The translations under genes were made by a program, and so were the position numbers. 64,000 nucleotides of DNA from Cyclobacterium qasimii M12-11B (GTDB lineage Bacteria; Bacteroidota; Bacteroidia; Cytophagales; Cyclobacteriaceae): assembly GCF_000427295.1 (NCBI RefSeq), contig NZ_ATNM01000116.1, positions 1-64,000 of the forward strand, read 5' to 3'. This document shows positions 57,656 through 64,000 of this stretch, piece after piece. Within the stretch, counting starts at the first letter, position 1. Each line of letters opens with the position of its first letter. Below the pieces are notes generated by a model. The model was given only the letters and a program-made list of their open reading frames with translations. It had not been told where the DNA came from and did no database searches.

Positions 57656-59503
57656 TTAAAATTTAAGGTGGATGCCAGTCATGAAATTTACGCCTGGCAT
57701 TGGGAAGCCATTTTCGAGTTGATAGGCTTCGTCCAAGAGGTTTTTCCCTGAAATATAGGCGCTGATTTTTGGATTTATCTGGTACATGCCTTTGAGATTT
57801 AGCAAGGCATAATTTTCATTTTCTGCACTTTCCTGTAGGCTGTTTCGGAGACCACCAATAAGCTGGAAGAAAGGAGAAATAGTGAATTTGTTTATCGAGA
57901 AATCCCCCTGAAAGTTCAAGTTATGTGTCGGGGCAAACAGCACATTTTCACTGGCATTCACATAAGCGTAGTTGAGTACGAACTGCCATAATTCTGAAGA
58001 CCTAAATCGGATTTGGCTTTCAATGCCATTGTTGGAAAAGCTACCCGTATTTCTCCCTATAGGAGGGGTATTGATGGGATTAACTTGTATCAGGTTGTCT
58101 CCTTTGGCCAGGAAAGCCATGACCTCAATTTCCAACTTTCGATCCATAAACAAGGCTTGAAAGCCTGCTTCGTGGTTCCATAGCTCTTCCGGTTGTAGCA
58201 TTTCATTTGAGGTGGGAAATAAGAAAAGATCCACAACGGATGGACTTCTAAAAGCTTTTGAAGAGGAAGCTTTAAAGGTAACATTCTTAGCGGCCTGAAA
58301 GGCCAGTCCAAAACCTGGCAGCACTTTTCCTCCATACTGGGAATTCTGTACTTTACGCACACCCGCATTCAAACTCAAACGCTCGCCCAGATCTTGCTGC
58401 ACTTGAATATACAGGTCTGTTTCATTGATCAGATGCTGCTCTCCCAAACCGGTACGGGCTGGAGGAGGTAGTGTTTCATTAAAAGCCTTCCCACCAAAAC
58501 GCTTATAGTCTATTCCTACCGTAATCACTTGTTTGGGAAGTAGACTGATATTTTGGAAAAAGGTTAGGCCTTGGTTTTGATCTTTGGAGGAAAATCCTGT
58601 CTGAAATTCATGGGTTCCAAAATTATGAAACAGCAGTAATGCCCCGGAAACATTTTCCCAATCATTTGTCAGGGAAACAGCAGCTCTTCCCCTTAAGTAT
58701 TCCCGTCGGTCTTCTTCCTGTGGTGCATCAGTAGACCCTGGTTGATAATAGATGGCATCAGAAAATTGTACGTCTCCGGAAAGAGCCAGGGAAGGGGAGA
58801 AGGTATAGCCCAATTTTAAATAAGCAGAGGTATTGTCGAAACTGTCATCGGCATCGGCTCGAAAACCATTTGTGCTATTTTTGTTTAGGGAGAGCATGGA
58901 ATGAAATTTGTCTTGCTTATATGCGGCATTAACAGTTCCCTGAAAGGTCCCGAAAGACCCATAGCCCATGTTTGCAGCTCCCTGCCAGCCTTCTTTGGTA
59001 GCTTTTCGGGTGATGAGGTTGATGGCGCCGCCCATGGCATTGGAGCCATAGAGTATGGATGCTGCACCGCGTTGAACTTCCACCCGCTCTATATCGGATG
59101 CATTGTAGGCATCTGCAATTGGATGGGCAAAAATCCCCATGTATTGAGGTTGACCGTCAATCAATACCAGTACCCTATTATTGGGCGTTCCACTAATACC
59201 TCGAATACTGATGTTTCCACCTGATCCGGGACCCACACCATAGCCTGTCAGACTTCTGTCGTTCAGAAAAAAACCGGGTACTTGATAAGCGATAAGTGGC
59301 AATATATTAAGTTCACCTGACCGAGCGATAGTTTCCCTTGAAATGGTGGATATTGAAGCGGCTACTTTTCTTTTTTGCCGTTCAATCCTTGTTCCGGTTA
59401 CCACTGCTTCTTCCAGGGAGATTACCAGGCTGTCGTTTTCCTGCGCCATCAGCGATGTGGTGCAACAAATAAATAGAAGCCCTATAATGCAACTAATTTT
59501 CAT
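57656..59503 (-). CDS. TonB-dependent outer-membrane receptor
   Basis: TonB-dependent receptor of the BtuB/FepA type without carboxypeptidase-like domain, about 615 residues from ATG 59503 (MKISCIIGLLF signal peptide). The frame is open upstream to 59572 but the internal ATG gives a proper signal. A TonB-box-like region (SLEEAVVTGTRIERQ) precedes the plug (SIRGISGTPNNRVLVLIDGQPQ, IERVEVQRGAASILYGSNAMGGAINLIT), then the barrel ending in TGIHLKF. Its start overlaps the end of the phosphoribosyltransferase gene by 11 nt. The ligand is unknown; the neighbours suggest a nucleobase-like or similar small molecule. Confidence 0.9.
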   Translation of the reverse strand: MKISCIIGLLFICCTTSLMAQENDSLVISLEEAVVTGTRIERQKRKVAASISTISRETIARSGELNILPLIAYQVPGFFLNDRSLTGYGVGPGSGGNISIRGISGTPNNRVLVLIDGQPQYMGIFAHPIADAYNASDIERVEVQRGAASILYGSNAMGGAINLITRKATKEGWQGAANMGYGSFGTFQGTVNAAYKQDKFHSMLSLNKNSTNGFRADADDSFDNTSAYLKLGYTFSPSLALSGDVQFSDAIYYQPGSTDAPQEEDRREYLRGRAAVSLTNDWENVSGALLLFHNFGTHEFQTGFSSKDQNQGLTFFQNISLLPKQVITVGIDYKRFGGKAFNETLPPPARTGLGEQHLINETDLYIQVQQDLGERLSLNAGVRKVQNSQYGGKVLPGFGLAFQAAKNVTFKASSSKAFRSPSVVDLFLFPTSNEMLQPEELWNHEAGFQALFMDRKLEIEVMAFLAKGDNLIQVNPINTPPIGRNTGSFSNNGIESQIRFRSSELWQFVLNYAYVNASENVLFAPTHNLNFQGDFSINKFTISPFFQLIGGLRNSLQESAENENYALLNLKGMYQINPKISAYISGKNLLDEAYQLENGFPMPGVNFMTGIHLKF

Positions 59504-59930
59504 AGGTGAGGGATTTAGCGGCAGGGTTCCATGGCCAGTGTACACAGGTCTTAATGTCTGGAAAAAGGACAAAATCAGCCTTTCCTTTTAAGACAAAAGT
59601 ATTGACCTCATAATCCTTCAATGTTTTTTTCAAGAGTGCTACGGTCTTTCCGGAAACAGCTACATCATCCACCAGGAGTATACGACTGCCTTTTGGGAAG
59701 GAAGCAGGAAACACATCTAAAAATTCCGGTGATTCTCGAATGGGTTGATTGCTGTCATCTCTATAGTTGACAGCCGCAATAAAAAGGGGGAGATCAAGTT
59801 GATGAGCCACCAGGCTGGCAGGAACAATTCCACCTCTGCCTATCCCAACGACGATATCGGTTGTAGGGAAGGCGAACCTGGCCAATGCTTTACTTATCTT
59901 AACAAAAGAAACGGGTACTTTTGTATCCAT
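59493..59930 (-). CDS. Phosphoribosyltransferase family protein
   Basis: Cytoplasmic PRTase-fold protein, 145 residues. The PRPP-binding loop is ILLVDDVAVSGKT (84-96), and the N-terminal part has VGIGRGGIVPASL and a YRDD segment, typical of purine-type PRTases. It would attach ribose 5-phosphate to an imported base, trapping it in the cell. The acceptor base cannot be assigned. It overlaps the TonB receptor start by 11 nt and lies 58 nt after the membrane protein gene. Confidence 0.88.
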   Translation of the reverse strand: MDTKVPVSFVKISKALARFAFPTTDIVVGIGRGGIVPASLVAHQLDLPLFIAAVNYRDDSNQPIRESPEFLDVFPASFPKGSRILLVDDVAVSGKTVALLKKTLKDYEVNTFVLKGKADFVLFPDIKTCVHWPWNPAAKSLTYEN

Positions 59931-59988
59931 GCTTGTTTGATTTTAGCCACAGGTATTATCTCAGGCCTTTGGGTTTAATAAATGCTTT

Positions 59989-60519
59989 TTAATCCGCGCC
60001 TTCTTGACTTGGGAGGTATTTTAAACTTAAAATATTGATCACCAATAAAATCAAGATACCAGTAGCCGCATTATTTAGTGAAGTGCTGAAAAATTGATAA
60101 GGGGCAACTTCAATCAGCGGTATGAAAATCAAAAAAGCGGATGAGATTGTTTTGGCACCCAAATAGGCTAAAGGAGCAGCAAACCATTTTATGGTATTCG
60201 GAAGCAGAAGTGCATAAGCCAGAAAGGTAAAAGTGACCAGTTCTATTGTAAGAATCCCCATTAATCCCCATTGAGGATTGCCGGTGATAAGGAAGTTTAA
60301 TGGTGGTGCCAAAGCGGCTACAATAAGTGCTACAGGAAGGCGGTAAGCTACTAAAGCCACAAATGGAATATAGAACATGGGCAATAAATACGCGCCAACT
60401 GGAACACCATTAATAGGAGGGGCAAGGTGCACAAGGATTGGGAATACAATGGCGATAGGCAATACCCAGCCAGCTGTTTTCAATGTAGACCTGTGGTCAG
60501 TTTTTAGGGTTATTTGCAT
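59989..60519 (-). CDS. Predicted small integral membrane transporter subunit
   Basis: A 176-residue protein made almost only of hydrophobic segments, about five to six transmembrane helices (VLPIAIVFPILVHL, AYLLPMFYIPFVALVAYR, LMGILTIELVTFTFLAYALLL and others). Size and pattern resemble S components of ECF-type vitamin transporters, but I do not recognise the family with certainty. It is the first gene of the operon with a phosphoribosyltransferase, a TonB receptor and an aldo/keto reductase, so it may carry the same ligand across the inner membrane. Confidence 0.7.
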   Translation of the reverse strand: MQITLKTDHRSTLKTAGWVLPIAIVFPILVHLAPPINGVPVGAYLLPMFYIPFVALVAYRLPVALIVAALAPPLNFLITGNPQWGLMGILTIELVTFTFLAYALLLPNTIKWFAAPLAYLGAKTISSAFLIFIPLIEVAPYQFFSTSLNNAATGILILLVINILSLKYLPSQEGAD

Positions 60520-60942
60520 GGTTTCTCAGGGATTTAGTACGAGCCATAAATAAGCAACAATTGAATTTGAAGTAATCAAAAGTTACTTTTTTTATTCTGT
60601 TGATATATATGTTTTAAATTAATGAATTCTTTTTTATTCTCCAATACTGAAGCATTAATTACTGTATAATTACAATAATACATGTAAAATTAATGGTTGG
60701 AATTTAGGTCAGCTTCAGCTAGTGAATGTTGTAGTTCATCAATCCGTATTGGGAGACTGAGTGGTATTTCCTGTGGTTGGGGCCTGAGCCTGTCGAAGGT
60801 CGGTGTCTGAGCTTGTCGAAGACAGACAGCAGGATTGCCCATTTTATAATTGCTTTGCCTCTAAGAAAAAAATAACTATCAGACTTAGAGCTAAGTGTGG
60901 TGGTAAGACAGGTTAGTCCCTTTTAAAACCAAAGAAAAACCA
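60520..60942. promoter_or_regulatory. Divergent intergenic region with a repeat copy
   Basis: About 420 bp between the membrane-transporter operon and the small cysteine-protein gene. It should hold the promoter of the minus-strand operon, though none is clear. It contains a short repeat at 60801-60823 and a small hairpin with T7 near 60570-60594. No riboswitch fold was recognised. Confidence 0.4.
60801..60823. repeat. Short repeat, copy 2
   Basis: Matches the reverse complement of 56143-56165 at 22 of 23 positions. A second, shorter unit (CCTGAGCCTGTCGAAGG, 60783-60799) stands directly beside it, so the element is a tandem of two related units. Confidence 0.6.
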
Positions 60943-60950
60943 TACTTTTG
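60943..60950 (+). promoter_or_regulatory. -7 box upstream of the small cysteine-protein gene
   Basis: TACTTTTG matches TAnnTTTG exactly and is followed by CA and an A run, a common promoter context in this phylum. No -33 box is evident. If used, transcription starts near 60957, which argues against the TTG codon at 60948 being the translation start. Confidence 0.5.
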
Positions 60951-60971
60951 CAAAAAAAAACAACAACCTAC

Positions 60972-61358
60972 TTGAATAAAGCGGTTTCCATATTGATGAT
61001 AGCTGTAATGCTGCTTCCTGGTTTTACGAAAATTGGGATTCTGATCGATTTTAAAATCAACCAGGATTTTATAGCGGAAGTATTGTGTATCAATAAGGAT
61101 GAACCGATGACAATGTGTAATGGTAAATGTTTCCTTTCTGAACAACTTAAAAAGGCTGAAGAAAAGGAAGAGAAACAAGCTCCTGGAAGTAAGGACGATC
61201 GGATGAGTATCGTCTATTATCAATCCAAACGACTTTTCAATTTTTTAAGTTTTAACGACAAATACTTCAGTAAATTAAAAGGAGGCTACCAAAATAAATT
61301 TTTCAAAGCTTCTTTTGTAACTGATATTTATAAACCACCAAAGCTCAATTTGATTTAA
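60972..61358 (+). CDS. Small exported protein with a Cys motif, near a TonB receptor
   Basis: About 128 residues from TTG 60972 (NKAVSILMIAVMLLPGF signal). TTG 60948 would add eight residues but overlaps the promoter; ATG 60996 lacks a basic n-region. After the hydrophobic start come DFIAEVLCINKDEPMTMCNGKCFLSEQLKKAEEKEEK, with three Cys of the form C-x9-C-x3-C, and a charged tail. I recall similar small proteins beside TonB receptors in Bacteroidota, but I know no function. It lies 118 bp before the receptor gene and may belong to its operon; a metal-related role is a guess. Confidence 0.7.
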   Translation: MNKAVSILMIAVMLLPGFTKIGILIDFKINQDFIAEVLCINKDEPMTMCNGKCFLSEQLKKAEEKEEKQAPGSKDDRMSIVYYQSKRLFNFLSFNDKYFSKLKGGYQNKFFKASFVTDIYKPPKLNLI

Positions 61359-61476
61359 TGATTTTGATTGGTTAAGTCCCTTCAGAATGATAAGATCCCT
61401 GTTTTTTTCAGGGTGTTTTGGGGACTGCTATGTGTCTTCCCCCTTTTCATTAATTCAAAATTTTTAAAGAATCAAA

Positions 61477-63819
61477 ATGAGTTTTAAAAACATCATGCTG
61501 GCATGCTTATGCCTGTTTTCGGTAAATATTTTTGCCCAAACTATAACCGTCAAAGGAAAAATATACGATAGTGAGACCAAGGAGCCTGTAATTGGAGCAA
61601 TTGTTCAATCGCTTTCTTCCGCTAATACTGGAACCATTTCTACCTTCAGTGGTGAATTTACTTTGTCAGAGATTTCAGCCAATGACTCTTTAAGTATCCA
61701 ACTTCTTGGTTACATGAGGGTAGTGATACCTGCTTCAGAGCAGGCAATTGTGGCGTTAATACCAAATCCTCAGGATTTACAGTCTGTTGTGGTGACTGCC
61801 AATCGCGAAGCTGGGTTAAGGACAGAAAATCCGATTGCCATTTCAAAATTATCTCCGACCTTGATAAATGAAACAAAGGCGACCCAGGTCTTTGAAATCA
61901 TCAATAAGACACCAGGTGTGATCATGCCTAGCTATAACAATGAGGAGCATGGGATGTCTATCCGTCAGCCAATGGGTACAAGTGCCTATTATTTATACAT
62001 GGAAGATGGTGTACCATTGAGGCCACTAGGAGTCTTTAATCACAATGCCTTGTTGGAGGTCAATCAGTTTGCTATTAGTAATATAGAAGTGGTAAAAGGC
62101 CCTGTTTCTTCTATTTACGGTCCCGAAGCCGTAGGGGGTGCCATTAATTTCATTACGCAAAGACCTACAATTTTGCCTACGGCCAGAATAGGCATTCAGG
62201 CCGATAATTGGGGACATCGAAGAATTCAATTTGGTGCAGGTGGTAAAATCAATAAGTTCGGCTTTTATTTAGGTGGACTTAGCAGTAAACAAACCAATTC
62301 CTGGTTAGAAAGTTCTGATTATGATAAAACCTCAATAAATGCTCGATTAGAGTATGACTTTACCGATAAAACAAGATTAATCGGAACGTTTATCTATGGT
62401 GATTACTATTCCCAAAGCCCGGGAAGGGTAGACAGTGTACAGTTCTTTACCCGAGATTATAAAAGCAGTACTGATTTCACCTATCGGAAATCCAATGCCT
62501 ACCGTTCCCGTCTGACTTTGGAACACGATTGGAACAATGAGGCCAAATCTTTTATCACGCTTTTTCAACGAAACAATAAACTTGGGCAAAATCCTTCCTA
62601 TCGTATTCAATGGTTAGCAAGTAACCCTTCAGTTGCCACAGGACAAATAAATTCCAGTGATTTTACCAGCCTTGGAGCCATTGCCCAGCACAGTCAAAAA
62701 TTTAATTTTCTGGATGCCAAACTAATTGTAGGAAGTACGCTCGATCTTTCCAAAAATGAATTTTGGGCTTATACCATCGATTTAAATGCAATATTAGACC
62801 CTACAGGTCAGTATGTTGAAAAATACACCCTTGAACAAGAACGCCCGGATTTACCTATTTCAGACTTCCATGGAGACATCACGAATTTCGCGAGTTATTT
62901 CCAGTATGACCTTCAGCCCTTAGAAAAGTTGCGTCTTTCCCTGGGTGGCCGGTATGACCTAATGCGTTTCGATTATGTCAACGTTATTAATGCTACTTCG
63001 GGAGACATTACCTATAAAAGATTCACGCCTAAAGTTGGAGCCACTTATGACTTAGGCAATGACAAGGGTCTGTATGCAAATTATTCTCAAGGGTTTTCAC
63101 CTCCATCATTAACGGCGATCTTTAGACCAGTGCCCAATACCACTCCCGTTGAATTTTACACCAACTTAAACCCTGCCTACTTCAATAGCTATGAAGTTGG
63201 AGGTTGGGCAGCCTTTCTGGAAAGTAAAGTATATGTAGACATTGCCATTTATCAGATGAATGGGAGAAATGAAATTTTAAGTATTCGCCAGCCGAATGGT
63301 TCTACAGATTTTCAATCTGCCGGAGAAACACTCCATAGAGGGATTGAATTTGGATTAAGTTCCAAACCCTCTCCTGAATACAAGTTTAGAATTGGGGGGA
63401 CAACAGCATTGCACCGATTTGAAGATTTTCAGGTAAGTGATATCACTACAGACGAATTACAAAATCTGGGAGGTTATGAAATGCCTTCTGCACCTCGATG
63501 GACCTGGAATGCTGAGTTCAGTTATTATCCCAAATGGTTTCCCAATTTCAGGACCTCTTTTGAATGGCAATACCTTGGCAGTTGGTATTTAAATCAGGTC
63601 AATACCGTGAAGTATGATGGCTATGATTTATTCAACTTTAGAATGGGCTATCAATGGAAGGGCATGGAAGTATATACGAATGTGTTGAATTTGACCAACA
63701 AGCTATACGCCAATTCAGCAAGGTCGGGTAATAATCCAACCGACCGAATTGAGTACAATCCTGGAGCACCACGAATATTTGTATTTGGAGTTCAATACAA
63801 TTTTGTGGGCAAAAAATAA
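61477..63819 (+). CDS. TonB-dependent receptor, probable iron/metal-chelate uptake
   Basis: Outer-membrane receptor of 780 residues with a signal peptide (to about residue 20, IFAQ). A carboxypeptidase-regulatory-like domain follows (about 22-105, KIYDSETKEPVIGAIV). Then come the plug (VVVTANREAGLRTENPIAISK, IEVVKGPVSSIYGPEAVGGAINFIT) and a barrel with a terminal FVFGVQYNF. It lacks the SusC signature and has no SusD partner. The gene that follows starts like a PepSY-type membrane protein, which often goes with siderophore receptors, so iron or another metal is the likely cargo; this is inference. Confidence 0.9.
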   Translation: MSFKNIMLACLCLFSVNIFAQTITVKGKIYDSETKEPVIGAIVQSLSSANTGTISTFSGEFTLSEISANDSLSIQLLGYMRVVIPASEQAIVALIPNPQDLQSVVVTANREAGLRTENPIAISKLSPTLINETKATQVFEIINKTPGVIMPSYNNEEHGMSIRQPMGTSAYYLYMEDGVPLRPLGVFNHNALLEVNQFAISNIEVVKGPVSSIYGPEAVGGAINFITQRPTILPTARIGIQADNWGHRRIQFGAGGKINKFGFYLGGLSSKQTNSWLESSDYDKTSINARLEYDFTDKTRLIGTFIYGDYYSQSPGRVDSVQFFTRDYKSSTDFTYRKSNAYRSRLTLEHDWNNEAKSFITLFQRNNKLGQNPSYRIQWLASNPSVATGQINSSDFTSLGAIAQHSQKFNFLDAKLIVGSTLDLSKNEFWAYTIDLNAILDPTGQYVEKYTLEQERPDLPISDFHGDITNFASYFQYDLQPLEKLRLSLGGRYDLMRFDYVNVINATSGDITYKRFTPKVGATYDLGNDKGLYANYSQGFSPPSLTAIFRPVPNTTPVEFYTNLNPAYFNSYEVGGWAAFLESKVYVDIAIYQMNGRNEILSIRQPNGSTDFQSAGETLHRGIEFGLSSKPSPEYKFRIGGTTALHRFEDFQVSDITTDELQNLGGYEMPSAPRWTWNAEFSYYPKWFPNFRTSFEWQYLGSWYLNQVNTVKYDGYDLFNFRMGYQWKGMEVYTNVLNLTNKLYANSARSGNNPTDRIEYNPGAPRIFVFGVQYNFVGKK

Positions 63820-63936
63820 TTTCTGTTTTTCAAATGCTTGTCTTCAAAATGGACAAGCGTTTGTTTTTAAAGCCCAGATAGAAAATGGAAAACCCAATAG
63901 ATTGTTACACCATCTTTCAGGTGAAAAGACTTCAAA

Positions 63937-64000
63937 ATGAAAAAGACAATTAATCAAAATATATTTCCCTGGATATGGAAATGGCATTTTATAGGAGGCA
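63937..64000 (+). CDS. Start of a PepSY-associated transmembrane protein (partial)
   Basis: Only the first 21 codons lie in the window: ATG 63937, MKKTINQNIFPWIWKWHFIGG. The WKWHFIGG segment is the usual beginning of PepSY-type iron-regulated membrane proteins. It starts 117 bp after the TonB receptor, in the same orientation. The call rests on a short stretch. Confidence 0.55.
   Translation, partial: MKKTINQNIFPWIWKWHFIGG

Noticed and set aside
61387-61420. CCCTG-T7-CAGGG stem before the TonB receptor as an attenuator
   Set aside because: Five-bp stem with the T run inside the loop; no alternative pairing or leader peptide was found.

Overview
This window comes from a member of the Bacteroidota, most likely a marine member of the Cyclobacteriaceae (Cyclobacterium, Echinicola or Algoriphagus type). 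That placement is inference. It rests on four SusC/SusD pairs, many sulfatases, a FecI/FecR sigma/anti-sigma pair, Bacteroidota-style promoters (TAnnTTTG at -7), AT-rich intergenic DNA and planctomycete-type cytochrome domain proteins. No rRNA, tRNA, CRISPR array, insertion sequence or phage gene was seen.

Layout. (1) 0.6-5.7 kb: a minus-strand susC-susD pair ending in a clear terminator. (2) 6.3-13.0 kb, plus strand: a PhoD-like phosphoesterase, a sulfatase and a DUF1549/DUF1553 cytochrome-type protein, followed by the wreck of a Gfo/Idh/MocA oxidoreductase gene. (3) 14.3-26.6 kb, plus strand: susC-susD and five consecutive sulfatases, the last frameshifted. (4) 26.6-28.2 kb: noncoding DNA with a large palindromic element, a bidirectional terminator and a small 8-cysteine protein gene. 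(5) 28.2-33.1 kb: a third susC-susD pair with a small lipoprotein gene. (6) 33.2-42.4 kb: a large VCBS/ASPIC-UnbV lipoprotein, a sorbosone-dehydrogenase-like protein, a TIM-barrel isomerase/epimerase and a 930-residue beta-propeller/cytochrome c lipoprotein. (7) 42.7-51.1 kb, minus strand: FecI-type sigma factor, FecR anti-sigma, an STN-domain SusC, a frameshifted SusD and a seventh sulfatase. (8) 51.5-54.9 kb: a 6-bladed beta-propeller lipoprotein, then LemA and two TPM-domain genes. (9) 55.3-56.6 kb: palindromic repeats around an orphan HigA-type antitoxin whose toxin gene has decayed. (10) 56.6-60.5 kb: an uptake-type operon (membrane permease, phosphoribosyltransferase, TonB receptor, aldo/keto reductase). 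(11) 60.9-64.0 kb: a small cysteine protein, a TonB receptor and the start of a PepSY-type membrane protein, probably an iron or other metal uptake locus.

Function. Most of the window looks like a sulfated-carbohydrate acquisition region. SusC/SusD complexes bind and import glycans, sulfatases desulfate them in the periplasm or at the surface, and PQQ-type and cytochrome-linked proteins may oxidise released sugars. No recognisable glycoside hydrolase or polysaccharide lyase, and no formylglycine-generating enzyme, is present here, so those activities must lie elsewhere.

Most notable observation. Between fecR and the STN-type susC is a plus-strand element with a -7 box, a conserved body and an intrinsic terminator, antisense to the susC leader. 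This is the arrangement of the PUL-associated antisense sRNAs known in Bacteroides. A second copy (50 of 57 bases identical, different terminator stem that still pairs, identical 20-nt spacing to a start codon) lies at 42.7-42.9 kb with no susC attached, suggesting a lost susC and an orphan sRNA.
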